Source of the DNA: Janthinobacterium fluminis
GTDB taxonomy: Bacteria; Pseudomonadota; Gammaproteobacteria; Burkholderiales; Burkholderiaceae_D
DNA length: 64,000 bases
Direction of reading: 5' to 3'
Assembly (NCBI RefSeq): GCF_028595325.1
Contig: NZ_JAQQXR010000004.1
Span: forward strand, 478,199 to 542,198
Part shown: one piece after another, positions 55,002 through 64,000 of the stretch
How positions within the stretch are numbered: the first letter of the stretch is position 1
Layout of the letters: each line of letters begins with the position of its first letter
The notes under the pieces: generated by a model
What the model saw: only the letters and a program-made list of their open reading frames with translations
Told to the model about the DNA's origin: nothing
Databases searched by the model: none
Made by a program: the position numbers and the translations under genes

Positions 55002-55382
55002 TCACGGCGCCGGGTCGGCGCGCTCGATGATGGCCGCCACTTCGGCCAGGAAGTCGATGTAGTTGATGGGCTTTTCGATGTAGCCGTCGCAGCCGGCCTG
55101 CAGCAGGCGCTCGCGGTCGCCCTTCATCGCGAACGCCGTCAGCGCCACCACCGGCACGCCGCTGGTGCGCGGGTCCGCCTTCAGGATGCGGGTGGCTTCG
55201 ATGCCGTCCATGCCGGGCAGCTGGATGTCCATCAGGATCAGGTCGAGCTGCTCGCGCCGGGCGATGTCGAGCGCCTGCGGCGCGCGCTCGGCCTGGAACA
55301 GGGTGTGGCCGCAGCTCTCCAGCAGCGTTTCCACCAGCATCATGTTGGCCGGCGAGTCTTCGACGATGAGTATGCGCGCCAT
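55002..55382 (-). CDS. single-domain response regulator (DivK-like)
   Basis: A 126-residue receiver with LIVEDSPANMMLVETLL, phospho-acceptor in LDLILMDIQLPGMDG, threonine in VVALTAFAMKGD and lysine in YIEKPINY. It belongs to the polar-signalling/phosphorelay receiver group (DivK-like) by the PANMMLV motif. It begins 10 bp after the hybrid kinase stop, with GAGGAGG upstream of its ATG. It is likely the terminal receiver in the phosphorelay of the second chemosensory system. Confidence 0.88.
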   Translation of the reverse strand: MARILIVEDSPANMMLVETLLESCGHTLFQAERAPQALDIARREQLDLILMDIQLPGMDGIEATRILKADPRTSGVPVVALTAFAMKGDRERLLQAGCDGYIEKPINYIDFLAEVAAIIERADPAP

Positions 55383-55392
55383 GCCGCCCTCC

Positions 55393-58338
55393 TCAGTTGC
55401 TGTCCGGCGCGTCGTGCTGGCGCAGCGCGCGCGCCACTTCGCGCAGTAGTTGTTCACGGTTGAAGCTGCCCTTTTCCATGACGCGCACGACCTGCCCGGC
55501 CAGCCGCTCGCGCTCGGCATGGCCGACTGCGCCGGCGCTCAGCACCAGCGTCGGCGTGTGCGCCGTGTGCGGCAATTGCTTGAGCGCGTCGATCAGCTCG
55601 AAGCCGCTGATGTCGGGCAGCAGCAGGTCGACGATGATCAGGTCGGGCGGCTCGCTGCGCGCCAGCGCCAGCGCCGCCTGGCCGTCGGCCGCGCACAGCA
55701 CCCGGTAGTTGAGTCCGGCCAACTGCGCCGTCACCGCGTCGCGCGCGGCGGCGTCCTCGTCGACCAGCAGCACGGTCGGCGCCGCCTGGCCGGCGCCGGC
55801 CAAGCCGAGGGCGGCCACGGCCTCGATCAGCGCGCCGTGCCGGATCGGCTTTTGCAGCAGTTGCGCCGCGCCCAGCGCGCAAGCCTTGAGTTCCTCGGCG
55901 ATCAGCGAGACGATCAGCACCGGCGTCGGCGCCAGCAGCGGGTTCGCCTTGATCTGCTCCAGCACGTCCCAGCCGCTGGCGCCGGGCAGCACCAGGTCGA
56001 GCGTGATCAGGTCGGGCGCGCCCTGCTCGGCCAGCGCCAGCGCGGCGGCGGCGTCGCCGGCGACGGCGACCTCAAAGCCGATGCTCTCGAAGTGCAGGCG
56101 CAGCAGCTCGACCGCCTGGGCGTCGTCCTCGATGACCAGCACGCGCCGCCCCGCCGCCGGCGTCTGCGCGCCGTCGCCGGCCAGTTCGCGCCACGGCAGC
56201 CACAGCGAGAACTGGCTGCCCAGGCCGGGGCCGCTGGCGACGCCGACGGTGCCGCCGTGCAGCGCCGCCATGCGGCTCACCAGCGCCAGGCCCAGGCCGC
56301 TGCCCTCGTGCTGGCGCGCCATCGAGGAGTCGAGCTGGCGGAAGGTCTGGAACAGGTGGCCCAGGTCGGCCGCCTTGACGCCAATGCCGTGGTCGCGCAC
56401 GCGCACCTCCAGCCATTGCTGGAACTGGCTGCGCGGCAGCGGCAGCACGCGCGCCGTCATGCCGGCCGGCGCGTCGCGGCCGATGTCGGCGCGGCCGACG
56501 CAGTGCGCCGACAGCGTCACCTGGCCGCCGTCGACGCTGAACTTGACGGCGTTCGACAGCAGGTTGTAGGCCATCTGCTTGAGCTTGCGCAGGTCGAACA
56601 TGGCCGGCCGCCCCGCCCCGCAGGGCTCGAAATGCAGCGCGATGTTGCGCTTCATGGCGCTGTCGACGACGATGTTCAGGCAGCCCTGCAGCAGCGCGTC
56701 CGGCTCGACCGGCTCCAGGTCCAGCGTCATCTTGCCCGCCTCGACCTTGGACAGGTCGAGGATGTCGTTGATCAGTTCGAGCAAGTGCTTGCCGCTGGTG
56801 ACGACGTGCCCGATGCACACCTGCTGCTTCTGGCTCAGCGGGCCGACGACGCCGCCGCGCAGCAGCTCGGAAAAGCCGATGATGGCGTTCAGCGGCGTGC
56901 GCAATTCGTGCGACATATTCGACAGGAACTCCGATTTCAGCCGGCTGGCCTCCTCCAGCTGGCGGTTCTTCTCGGCGATCTCGCCCTGGCGCTCCTGCAG
57001 CGCGCGCACCGCCTCCTCCAGGTCGCGGTTCTTCTGTTCGAGGATGGAGAGCAGCTCGGAGCGGCTCTCGGCCAGCTCGCGCGCGGCGCGCATCTCGGCC
57101 GCCTCCAGCTCCTTGGTCATCAGCTCGGCGCGGATGCGCCGGCTTTCGTCCTCGAACTGCTTGCGGCGCAGCTGCGCGCGCACGCGCGCCTTGAGCACGT
57201 CGAACTCGCTCGACTTGAGCACGTAGTCGTCGGCGCCGGTGCCCAGGCCCTCGATCATCGCCTCGCGGTCCTCCATCGCCGTCAGCATGATCAGCGGGAT
57301 GTCGCGGGTGGCCGGGTCGGCCTTCAGGCGGCGGCAGGTTTCGGTGCCGCCCAGGCCGGGCATGATGCGGTCGAGCAGGATGCAGTCGACCGCCTGCGCC
57401 CGCACCATCTGCAGCGCCTCCTCGCCGGAGCGCGCCAGGATCACGTCGTAGCCCTCGCCGAGCAGCACCTCGGCCTGCGCGTGCAGGTAGCTGGGGCTGT
57501 CGTCGACGGCCAGGATGCGCGTCGCGCTGAGCGGGCTGACGGCCGGGTCGCGGGCGCCGCCGCCGGCCTTGCGCAGCACCGCCTCGACGCGCGCCAGGAC
57601 CAGTTCCAGATCCTCGTCCTTGCGGGCGAAGGCGTCGGCGCCGGCGTCCAGGGCGCGCAGCTCGGCGCCCTCGTCCTCGGCCGCCGTCAGCAGGATGCAG
57701 GGAATGTGGCGCAGCGCCGCGTCCAGGCGCAGCTTGCGCACCACGCTGTGGCCGTCGATGCCGGGCAGCACGCCGTCGACCACCACGGCGGCCGGCCGGT
57801 TCAGCGCGACGCTGCGCAAGCCCTCCTCGCCGCTGGCGGCGGTGACCACCAGGTAGCCCTGCGCGCGCAGCGCCTCGCCCAGCTGCTCGCGGAAGGTGGC
57901 GCTGTCGTCGATGACGAGGATCGCCGCCGCCTGCGGCGGCGCCGGCGGCGCCGGCGCGGCGGCGGCCAGCAGCGCGCGCGCCCGCGCCACCACGTAGTCG
58001 CGGTCGTAGGGTTTGCCGACGTAGTCGTTCGAGCCCATTTCCAGGCCGCGGATGCGGTCGCGCACCTGCGCCTCGGACGACAGCATCAGCACCGGCAGCC
58101 CGGCGCAGCCGGGCCGGCCGCGGATCTCGCGCAGCAGCTCGACGCCGTCGCCGTCCGGCAGCATGACGTCGAGCACCACCAGGCCGGCGCCGTGCGTGGC
58201 CAGGGCCTGGCGCGCCGCCGCCAGCGTGGCGCAGCAGACGCTCGGCAGCGCCGCCTCGGCGAAGGCCTCCTCCAGGTCGGCGCGCACCGTCAGGCTGTCG
58301 TCGACGATGAGGATGGGCGGCCGGGCGGGCGCGTTCAT
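55393..58338 (-). CDS. hybrid histidine kinase with five receiver domains
   Basis: A 981-residue protein with order REC-REC-REC-coiled coil-HisKA-HATPase-REC-REC. REC1 (about 7-125) has D57 in VVLDVMLPDGDG; REC2 about 138-255; REC3 about 268-385. The kinase phospho-acceptor is H477 (SNMSHELRTPLNAIIG), and the ATPase has RDHGIGV and GSGLGLALV. REC4 (about 728-845) and REC5 (about 851-970) follow. It has no membrane segment or visible sensor, so receivers may be its inputs. The start ATG overlaps the cheB stop by four bases. The frame is open further upstream but out of phase with cheB. Confidence 0.9.
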   Translation of the reverse strand: MNAPARPPILIVDDSLTVRADLEEAFAEAALPSVCCATLAAARQALATHGAGLVVLDVMLPDGDGVELLREIRGRPGCAGLPVLMLSSEAQVRDRIRGLEMGSNDYVGKPYDRDYVVARARALLAAAAPAPPAPPQAAAILVIDDSATFREQLGEALRAQGYLVVTAASGEEGLRSVALNRPAAVVVDGVLPGIDGHSVVRKLRLDAALRHIPCILLTAAEDEGAELRALDAGADAFARKDEDLELVLARVEAVLRKAGGGARDPAVSPLSATRILAVDDSPSYLHAQAEVLLGEGYDVILARSGEEALQMVRAQAVDCILLDRIMPGLGGTETCRRLKADPATRDIPLIMLTAMEDREAMIEGLGTGADDYVLKSSEFDVLKARVRAQLRRKQFEDESRRIRAELMTKELEAAEMRAARELAESRSELLSILEQKNRDLEEAVRALQERQGEIAEKNRQLEEASRLKSEFLSNMSHELRTPLNAIIGFSELLRGGVVGPLSQKQQVCIGHVVTSGKHLLELINDILDLSKVEAGKMTLDLEPVEPDALLQGCLNIVVDSAMKRNIALHFEPCGAGRPAMFDLRKLKQMAYNLLSNAVKFSVDGGQVTLSAHCVGRADIGRDAPAGMTARVLPLPRSQFQQWLEVRVRDHGIGVKAADLGHLFQTFRQLDSSMARQHEGSGLGLALVSRMAALHGGTVGVASGPGLGSQFSLWLPWRELAGDGAQTPAAGRRVLVIEDDAQAVELLRLHFESIGFEVAVAGDAAAALALAEQGAPDLITLDLVLPGASGWDVLEQIKANPLLAPTPVLIVSLIAEELKACALGAAQLLQKPIRHGALIEAVAALGLAGAGQAAPTVLLVDEDAAARDAVTAQLAGLNYRVLCAADGQAALALARSEPPDLIIVDLLLPDISGFELIDALKQLPHTAHTPTLVLSAGAVGHAERERLAGQVVRVMEKGSFNREQLLREVARALRQHDAPDSN

Positions 58339-59366
58339 GGCGTCTGCGCCAGCGCCACCAGCGCCGCCCCGATGTCGGCCAGCGGCAGCACCTGCTGCGC
58401 CGCGTTCAGCAGCGCCGCCTCGCGCGGCATGCCGTAGACCACGCAGCTGGCCTCGTCCTGCGCCAGCGTGGCGCCGCCGGCGGCGCGCACCGCCAGCAGG
58501 CCGCGCGCGCCGTCCTGGCCCATGCCGGTCAGCAGCGCGGCGATGGCGCCGCCGCCGCACTCGCGCGCCACCGACTCGAACAGCACGTCGACCGAGGGGC
58601 GGCAGGAAAAGCGCTCGGGGCCGTCGTCGAGGTAGAGGCGCTGGCCGCGCAGCAGCAGGTGGCGGCCGGGCGGCGCCAGCAGCACGCCGGCGCCCAGCGC
58701 CATGCCGTCCTCGGCCATGCGCACGCGCTGCCGGCTCTGGCCGTCGAGCCATTCGGCGAAGGCGGCGCCGAACGGTTCGCCGATGTGGATGACGATGAGC
58801 ACCGGCAGCGCGAAGCCGGCCGGCAGGCTGCGCAGGATCTCCACCAGGGCCTGCGGCCCGCCGGTGGAGGCACCCAGCGCCACCAGGCGCGGCGCCGGCG
58901 CGTCCGCGCCGCGCGCCGGCAGGGCCGCCGGCAGGCGCGGCTGGCGGCGCCCGCGCATGTGGGTGACGACGCGCACCCGCGCCACCAGCTTGAGCAGCGC
59001 GACGAAGCGGGCTTCCCAGTCGGCGTCGCCGGCCGCGCCGGGCTTGTCCATCACCTCGACGGCGCCGGCGGCCAGCGCCTCGTAGGTCTTGAACAGCTCG
59101 CCGCGGTTGACCGAGGCCGAGACGACCAGGATGGGGGTCGGGCAATAGGCCATGATGAACTCGGTGGCGGCCAGCCCGCTCATCACCGGCAGCATCATGT
59201 CGAGCGTGATCGCGTCCGGCCGCAGCGCCTGGCACAGCTCGATGGCGCGCTTGCCGTCGGCCGCCTCGCCGACCACCTCCAGCGCCGGGTCGCGCGCCAG
59301 CACCTCGCACAAGTGCCGGCGCACCGTCAGCGAGTCCTCGACGACGAGGATGCGCAGGCGCTTCAC
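58335..59366 (-). CDS. CheB-type methylesterase of the second chemosensory system
   Basis: A 343-residue CheB/WspF-like enzyme: receiver with D56 (ITLDMMLPVMSG), then the esterase with S167 (LGASTGG), H194 (IVIHIGEPFG) and D285 (GMGQDGARG). The three catalytic residues are intact. The start is a GTG at 59366 that overlaps the stop of the cheA-like gene by four bases. It should reset the adjacent MCP and may damp signalling as WspF does. Confidence 0.93.
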   Translation of the reverse strand: MKRLRILVVEDSLTVRRHLCEVLARDPALEVVGEAADGKRAIELCQALRPDAITLDMMLPVMSGLAATEFIMAYCPTPILVVSASVNRGELFKTYEALAAGAVEVMDKPGAAGDADWEARFVALLKLVARVRVVTHMRGRRQPRLPAALPARGADAPAPRLVALGASTGGPQALVEILRSLPAGFALPVLIVIHIGEPFGAAFAEWLDGQSRQRVRMAEDGMALGAGVLLAPPGRHLLLRGQRLYLDDGPERFSCRPSVDVLFESVARECGGGAIAALLTGMGQDGARGLLAVRAAGGATLAQDEASCVVYGMPREAALLNAAQQVLPLADIGAALVALAQTP

Positions 59367-61384
59367 CGCGCCACCAGCGCGCCGACGCGGCGCAGGAAAT
59401 CGACCTGGTCGAACTCGCCCTTGACGATGTAGGCGGCCGCGCCCGCCTCGGCGCCGCGGCGGCGGTGCTCCGGCGTCTCGCACGAGGTCACCAGGATGCC
59501 GGGAATGTGCGCCAGGCGGGCGTCGGCGCGGGCCGCCTCCAGGAAGCCGAAGCCGTCCATGCCGGGCATTTCCACGTCGACCAGGAACAGCGCGTAGGGC
59601 GCGCGGCGCGCCATCGCCAGCCCCTCCTCGGCGCTGGCGGCCAGCGCCACCTGGAAACCGGCCGACTCCAGGATCGAGCTTTCCAGCATGCGCGTGGTCA
59701 GCGAATCGTCGACGATCAGGATGGTGCCGGGCGGCGCCGCCGCCGCGGCGGCGCCGCCGTCCGCACGCCGCGGCGCGCCGGCCAGCGCGTCCGGGTCCAG
59801 CACCAGGCGCGGGTTGCCCTCGCCGTCCAGGTGCAGCCCCAGCACCGTGGCGTCGGCCGGCGCCAGCGCCGGCAGCGCGCGCAGCACCACGCTGTCGATG
59901 CCGCGCAGGCGCGTCACGGCCAGCGCCGTCAGCGCCGCGCCGGACTGGACGATGACGGCCGTCAGCGCGCGCGGCGACCAGCGGTGCGCGCCCTTCTCGC
60001 GCAGCCCCAGGCTGAGCGGACGCAGCGGCAGGGTCCGGCCCTGGTGGACGATGGCGTCGCCGTCGGCGCCGCGCACGATCTGCTCGCGCGCCACCCGCAG
60101 CGTGCCCTTGACGGCGTCCAGCGGCAGCGCCAGCACCTGGCCGTCGGCCTCGACCATCAAGACGTCGAGGGCCGCCAGCGACAGCGGCACGCGCAGCTCG
60201 ACCAGGCAGCCGCGCCCGGCCTCGCTGCTGGCGCGCACCTCGCCGCCCAGCTCCTGCATGGCGGCGCGCACCACGTCCAGGCCGATGCCGCGCCCGGCCA
60301 GCTCGGTGACGACGCGGCTGGTGGTGATGCCGCCGCCGAGCAGCCGCGCCAGCAGGCCGGCGGCGTCGTAGCCGGCGATCTCGGCGCCGCTCGCGCCGCG
60401 CTCGGCCAGCACGCGGCGCACGGCGTCGAGGTCGATGCCGGCGCCGTCGTCCCGGCACTGGAACCAGACCCGGTAGCCGCGCCGCCGCACCTCCAGCGTG
60501 ATGCGGCCCGGCCCCGGCTTGCCGGCGGCGGCGCGGCGCGCCGGCGCCTCGATGCCGTGCGCCACCGCATTGCGCACCAGTTGCATGAGGGCGCCCTGCA
60601 CGGCGTCGAGCACGGCGCCGTCGATGCGCAGCTCGCCGCCGCTGGCCTCGAACAGCACCTGCTTGCCCTGGCTGTGGGCGGCGTCGCGGGCGCAGCGCTC
60701 CAGCGCGTGGAACACCCCGCCGACCGGCACCAGGCGCAGCCGCTCGGCGGCGTCGCGGCTCTGGCGCAGCTCGCGGTCGATGCGCTCGGCGCCGCCCGCC
60801 AGCGCCCGCTCCAGCCCCGCCGCCAGCGCCTGCAATTGCTCCGCCAGCGCGGCCGCGCGGGCCGGCGCCGCCAGGTTCTGCCGCAGCGCCTGCGCCAGTT
60901 CGGCGACGTCGTCGAGGCGGCCGACGTGGCGCCGCAGCGCGGCCAGCTCGCCGCCGATCTCGCCCAGCCCCTCCAGCAGCGCGTCCAGTTCCAGCGTGTC
61001 GGCGCGCGCGGCGCGCTGGCCGGGCTCCGGCGCCGCCACGGGCGGCGCGGCGGCGGACGGCGCGGCCGCCTCGGGCTGCGGCAGTTGCGCCAGCAGCGCG
61101 GCGATGGCGTCGAAGGCGGCCAGCAGGCTGTCGGCGCGCTCGCGCGGCAGCGCCGCCGCGTCGCGGTAGGGCGCCAACTGGTCCTCGACGCCGTGGATCA
61201 GGTCGGCGATGCCGGCCTGGCGCACCACCCGCGCCGCGCCCTTCAGCGTGTGCGCCAGGCGCAGCAGGCGCGCCACCTGGCCGGCGCCGCCTACGCCTTT
61301 TTCCAGTTCGAGCACGCCCTGCCCCAGCTGCTCGACCAGCTCGTGCGCCTCGACGCGGAAATAGCGGTAGGGGTCTTTTGCCAT
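59363..61384 (-). CDS. CheA-REC hybrid kinase (WspE-like)
   Basis: A 673-residue kinase. P1 holds phospho-acceptor H45 (RLAHTLKGAARVV), the P3/P4 part has QLVRNAVAHGIE, CRDDGAGIDLD and GRGIGLDVVRA, a CheW-like domain follows (about 400-530), and a C-terminal receiver begins at about 550 (TILIVDDSLTTRML, aspartate in FLVDVEMPGMDG). This CheA-CheY fusion is typical of Wsp, Pil-Chp and other alternative systems. It starts 16 bp after the MCP gene. The region between P1 and the dimer domain is Ala-rich and lacks a clear P2. Confidence 0.93.
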   Translation of the reverse strand: MAKDPYRYFRVEAHELVEQLGQGVLELEKGVGGAGQVARLLRLAHTLKGAARVVRQAGIADLIHGVEDQLAPYRDAAALPRERADSLLAAFDAIAALLAQLPQPEAAAPSAAAPPVAAPEPGQRAARADTLELDALLEGLGEIGGELAALRRHVGRLDDVAELAQALRQNLAAPARAAALAEQLQALAAGLERALAGGAERIDRELRQSRDAAERLRLVPVGGVFHALERCARDAAHSQGKQVLFEASGGELRIDGAVLDAVQGALMQLVRNAVAHGIEAPARRAAAGKPGPGRITLEVRRRGYRVWFQCRDDGAGIDLDAVRRVLAERGASGAEIAGYDAAGLLARLLGGGITTSRVVTELAGRGIGLDVVRAAMQELGGEVRASSEAGRGCLVELRVPLSLAALDVLMVEADGQVLALPLDAVKGTLRVAREQIVRGADGDAIVHQGRTLPLRPLSLGLREKGAHRWSPRALTAVIVQSGAALTALAVTRLRGIDSVVLRALPALAPADATVLGLHLDGEGNPRLVLDPDALAGAPRRADGGAAAAAAPPGTILIVDDSLTTRMLESSILESAGFQVALAASAEEGLAMARRAPYALFLVDVEMPGMDGFGFLEAARADARLAHIPGILVTSCETPEHRRRGAEAGAAAYIVKGEFDQVDFLRRVGALVAR

Positions 61385-61400
61385 GGCGGCCCGGCTGCCC

Positions 61401-62870
61401 TTAAGCGGCCTGCGGCTGGATCAGCCGGCGCAGGTCGAGCGACAGGCCGGCCAGCTGCGAGGCCGTCAGCAGGGTCTGGCTGGAACTGGTTTCCGTCTCC
61501 TGGGTCGCCTGCGCCACGTCGGTCACGGCCACGCGCACCTGCTCGGCGGCGCTGGCCTGCTGCTTGGTCGACAGCTCGATTTCGCGCGCCGCCTCGGTGG
61601 TGGTGGCGACCAGGCCGGCGATCTGCTTGAACGCCAGCGCCACCTCGGCGAACTGGCGCGCGCCGGCGTCGACCGCCTTGGCGCCGCCCTCGGTCGCCAT
61701 GACGGTGGTGTTGACGGCGCCGCGCACGTCGTCGATCTGCGTGCGGATGCCCTTGGTCGAGGCGGCCACGCGGTCGGCCAGCTTGCGGATCTCCTCGGCG
61801 ACGACGGCGAAGCGCTTGCCCGCCTCGCCGGCGCCGCTGGCCTCGATGGTGGCGTTGATGGCGAGGATGTTGGTCTGCTCGGCCAGCTCGGCGACGATGT
61901 CGAGCACGGCGCCGATTTCCTGCGACTTGCGGCCCAGCTCAAGCATATGGCTGACCACCAGGTCGATCTGGCGGCGGATCGCGGCGATCGCCTCCTGGCC
62001 CTTGTCGACGGTGCCGCCGCCGGTGCCCGCCGCGCCCGCCGTCTGCTCGGCGATCTGCGCCACGCGCTGGGCGCTGTCGGCGATCTGCCGCGACGTCGCC
62101 ACCAGCTCGCTGATGGTGGTGGTGATTTCGGTCATCGCGCTGGCCTGCTCCTTGGCGCCCGAGGCTTGCTGGCTGGCGGCCGCCTGCAGCTCGGCCGACG
62201 AGCTTTGCACGTGGCCGACGGCGGCGCCGATCTGCCGGTTCAGCGCGCGCGCCATCAACACCGCCACCAGCAGCGCGAAGCCGACCATCACCGCCGCCAG
62301 CAGCGACATGGCCAGGATCGCGTTGTCCGAGGTGGCGCCGGCCTGCTGCCGGGCCTCCGCCAGCAGGCGCTCCTCGCGGGCGATGAAGGCGCGCATATTC
62401 TTGTCGAGGCTGTCGCGCAGGGGCAGCATCTTCTGGTCGAACGCGCGGGCAATCAGCTCCGGCTTGGCGCGCGCCGCCGCCAGCGCCATGATCTCGTCGG
62501 CGTTGCGCATGTACTCGACGTGGTCGGCGTCGATCGCCTCCAGCAGGCGGCGCCCCTCGCCCGTGTAGACGGTGGCGCGCAGCCGCGCCATGGTCTGGGT
62601 GAATTCGGCGCGCGCCACGCGCAGCTGGGCGGTCAGGTCCGGATCGGGCGCGATGACGTAGCCGCGCACCGTGGCGACGATGCGCTCGGAGCTGGTGTGC
62701 ACGCGCTCGGTGTCGAGCAACAGCTGGGCGTTGACGTTGATGACGCGCTCCTGGCTGCTGACGGCGCTGCGCAGCGCATACACGGCGACGCCGCTGATCA
62801 GCAGCACGAAGGCCACCATGACGGCGTAGCCGGCCACGAGTTTCTGGCTGAAGGTCCAAGTTCTGGTCAT
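61401..62870 (-). CDS. methyl-accepting chemotaxis protein (WspA-like)
   Basis: A 489-residue receptor with TM1 at about 12-32, a 4-helix periplasmic sensor (about 35-185), TM2 at about 187-208 and a short HAMP-like segment before the signalling domain, which has the tip [19 protein letters not shown] and [14 protein letters not shown]. The tip sequence (INATIEA) differs from the flagellar receptors (LNAAVEA), fitting a different CheA. No xWxxF tail is present. It is 2 bp after the cheW stop. Confidence 0.92.
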   Translation of the reverse strand: MTRTWTFSQKLVAGYAVMVAFVLLISGVAVYALRSAVSSQERVINVNAQLLLDTERVHTSSERIVATVRGYVIAPDPDLTAQLRVARAEFTQTMARLRATVYTGEGRRLLEAIDADHVEYMRNADEIMALAAARAKPELIARAFDQKMLPLRDSLDKNMRAFIAREERLLAEARQQAGATSDNAILAMSLLAAVMVGFALLVAVLMARALNRQIGAAVGHVQSSSAELQAAASQQASGAKEQASAMTEITTTISELVATSRQIADSAQRVAQIAEQTAGAAGTGGGTVDKGQEAIAAIRRQIDLVVSHMLELGRKSQEIGAVLDIVAELAEQTNILAINATIEASGAGEAGKRFAVVAEEIRKLADRVAASTKGIRTQIDDVRGAVNTTVMATEGGAKAVDAGARQFAEVALAFKQIAGLVATTTEAAREIELSTKQQASAAEQVRVAVTDVAQATQETETSSSQTLLTASQLAGLSLDLRRLIQPQAA

Positions 62871-62872
62871 GC

Positions 62873-63397
62873 TCAGGCGCTCCTTTGTCGCGACGCCAGA
62901 TCGGCCTGGCGTCGTATGTCATCGAACAGGGCAGGCAACTCGATCAGGGGGCGCGCGCCGAGCTCGCCCTCGACCGTGGCCCACGGCCGCGCCGCGCCGG
63001 CCGGCATGATCTGCTCCGCTGCGGCCGTGAAGTGGTTTTCGAAGGCGTCGAAGGCCAGCGCCAGCGGCTGCGGGCCGCGCACCAGCACCAGCCAGCGCGG
63101 CGCCGCCGCGCGCTCGTGGCCGAGCAGCGCGGCCAGGTCGTAGACGGGCGCGACCTGGCCGCGGAAACCGCTCACGCCCAGCAGCGCCGGCAGCGCGCCC
63201 GGCAGCGCCGTGATGTGGCGGTCGGCGTGCAGGCCGGCGATCTGCGCCAGGCGCAGCGCGTAGGCGCAGTCGCCGGCGCGGATCGCCAGCAGCGCCAGCG
63301 GCGCCGCCGCGAGCGCCGCCGGCGCCTGCGCGAAGCCGTCGTCGAACTGCCGGCGCAGCGCGTCCAGCGCCTGCCCCGCCGCCGCGCCCGGCCTCAC
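62873..63397 (-). CDS. CheW-like coupling protein of the second system
   Basis: A 174-residue CheW (SH3-like) adaptor, with [19 protein letters not shown] and [25 protein letters not shown]. The GTG start at 63397 overlaps the stop of the CheR-like gene. About 35 residues precede the typical CheW start and are Ala-rich. It couples the MCP at 61401 to the CheA-REC kinase. Confidence 0.88.
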   Translation of the reverse strand: MRPGAAAGQALDALRRQFDDGFAQAPAALAAAPLALLAIRAGDCAYALRLAQIAGLHADRHITALPGALPALLGVSGFRGQVAPVYDLAALLGHERAAAPRWLVLVRGPQPLALAFDAFENHFTAAAEQIMPAGAARPWATVEGELGARPLIELPALFDDIRRQADLASRQRSA

Positions 63398-64000
63398 GCG
63401 CCCTCCCCGAAGGCGGCCAGCTCGGCGCGGCACAGCGCGATCAGCGCCTCGCGCTTGAAGCCGCCGCCGAACAGCAGCAGCCGCGCCGGGTCTTCTTTTT
63501 GCAGCAGCAGCAGGGCCTGGGCCAGGTCGCGCCGCGCCGCCTCGCGCTCGCCCTGGCGCCGCGCCAGCAGGCCGATGTGCAGGCGCGGCATGGCGAATTC
63601 CGGGTCCAGGTAGGCGGCGCTCTGGTTGTGGCCGAGGGCGCCGGCGACGTCGCCGGCGCCCTCGCGGCACAGCGCCAGCACGTAATGGGCGCCGGCGTTG
63701 AGCTCGTCCTGCGCCAGCAGGCGCCGGCACACCGCCTCGGCCTCGGCCAGCGCGCCGCTGTGGCTCAGCGACACCGCCTTCAGCAGCAGCACGTCGGGGT
63801 CGTCGGCGTGCTCCAGCGGCAGGCCGCCGAGCTGCTCCAGGGTCTGCGCGTAACGCTCGTGGTGCAGATGCTCGCGGGCGCGCCGCAGGTCCGGGCCGGC
63901 CGCGGCGGCGGGCGCGGCCGGCCCGGCGGCGGCGCCGCCGCTGGCCAGCACGTCGATGCGGCGGGCGGCGCGGTCGATGGCGTCGACCCAGCCGGCGCCG
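63394..64000 (-). CDS. CheR-type methyltransferase with TPR domain, 3' part (WspC-like)
   Basis: The open frame reaches the window end, so only about 201 C-terminal residues are visible. They contain helix pairs of TPR type (LRRAREHLHHERYAQTLEQL, AVSLSHSGALAEAEAVCRRL, HYVLALCREGAGDVAGALGH and RLHIGLLARRQGEREAARRD). The entry WVDAIDRAARRIDVLASGG resembles the linker of WspC-type CheR proteins. The methyltransferase part is expected beyond 64000. It is the first visible gene of the second chemosensory operon. Confidence 0.78.
   Translation of the reverse strand, partial: GAGWVDAIDRAARRIDVLASGGAAAGPAAPAAAAGPDLRRAREHLHHERYAQTLEQLGGLPLEHADDPDVLLLKAVSLSHSGALAEAEAVCRRLLAQDELNAGAHYVLALCREGAGDVAGALGHNQSAAYLDPEFAMPRLHIGLLARRQGEREAARRDLAQALLLLQKEDPARLLLFGGGFKREALIALCRAELAAFGEGA

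Noticed and set aside
55450..58437. 995-codon plus-strand open frame
   Set aside because: Antisense shadow of the hybrid kinase; the opposite strand has clear receiver and kinase motifs.
58339..59310. Upstream extension of the hybrid kinase frame (to 59310)
   Set aside because: This stretch is coded in another frame as the CheB methylesterase with intact catalytic residues; the kinase starts at 58338.

Overview
The window is high-GC DNA with dense genes, short gaps and many ATGA/GTGA-type overlaps. Gene content points to a motile betaproteobacterium of the Oxalobacteraceae (Massilia, Duganella or Janthinobacterium-like): DUF3460 in front of scpA, FlhDC-driven motility genes ahead of a large che operon, a PEP-CTERM protein, kynurenine-pathway genes, and intergenic inverted repeats of the REP kind. 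This placement is inferred from gene content and order; no database search was run.

Region 1 (1-12 kb) is housekeeping. A tandem tRNA-Ala(GGC)/tRNA-Glu(TTC) array runs into the window edge beside gltX. Then come the divergent lysR/lysA pair, a DUF4399 protein, the Fe-S carrier ATPase ApbC/Mrp, metG, a GNAT acetyltransferase, an EamA transporter, DUF3460, scpA and panC. Two copies of one palindromic repeat family lie at 9.7 and 12.0 kb.

Region 2 (12-26.8 kb) is a minus-strand motility and chemotaxis block. In transcription order it reads flhD, flhC, a membrane-anchored methyltransferase, motA, motB, a CheZ-like protein, a CheY-like regulator, cheA, cheW, a chemoreceptor, cheR, cheD, cheB, cheY, a 28-codon remnant that keeps the CheZ C-terminus, and an EAL-like/HDOD protein. 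Upstream of flhD are two exact tandem sigma-28 (FliA) promoter matches and a perfect 19-bp palindrome. The true cheZ appears to be lost beside cheY, while the 182-residue protein after motB carries the CheZ catalytic signature.

Region 3 (26.8-48.7 kb) is metabolic and accessory: kynU-kynA, a sterol-desaturase-family enzyme, a CHRD/PEP-CTERM protein, htpG behind a near-consensus sigma-32 promoter, and a MocR regulator divergent from an EamA exporter, followed by a RidA protein and a PLP aminotransferase. A REC-PAS-GGDEF diguanylate cyclase follows, then a Fur-controlled TonB receptor. A three-gene operon (FAD-linked oxidase, GlpD, FGGY kinase) is divergent from an AraC regulator, and a glycine-zipper lipoprotein closes the region.

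Region 4 (49-64 kb) holds a dCache-type chemoreceptor, a PL6 polysaccharide lyase lipoprotein, a phytase-like esterase lipoprotein, and a second chemosensory operon with Wsp-like architecture: CheR-TPR (cut by the window end), CheW, MCP, CheA-REC hybrid, CheB, a 981-residue hybrid kinase with five receiver domains, and a single-domain receiver. The usual Wsp output, a REC-GGDEF protein, is not in the visible operon; the multi-receiver kinase occupies its place. The window therefore has two complete signalling arrays: one for flagella and one probably for another behaviour.
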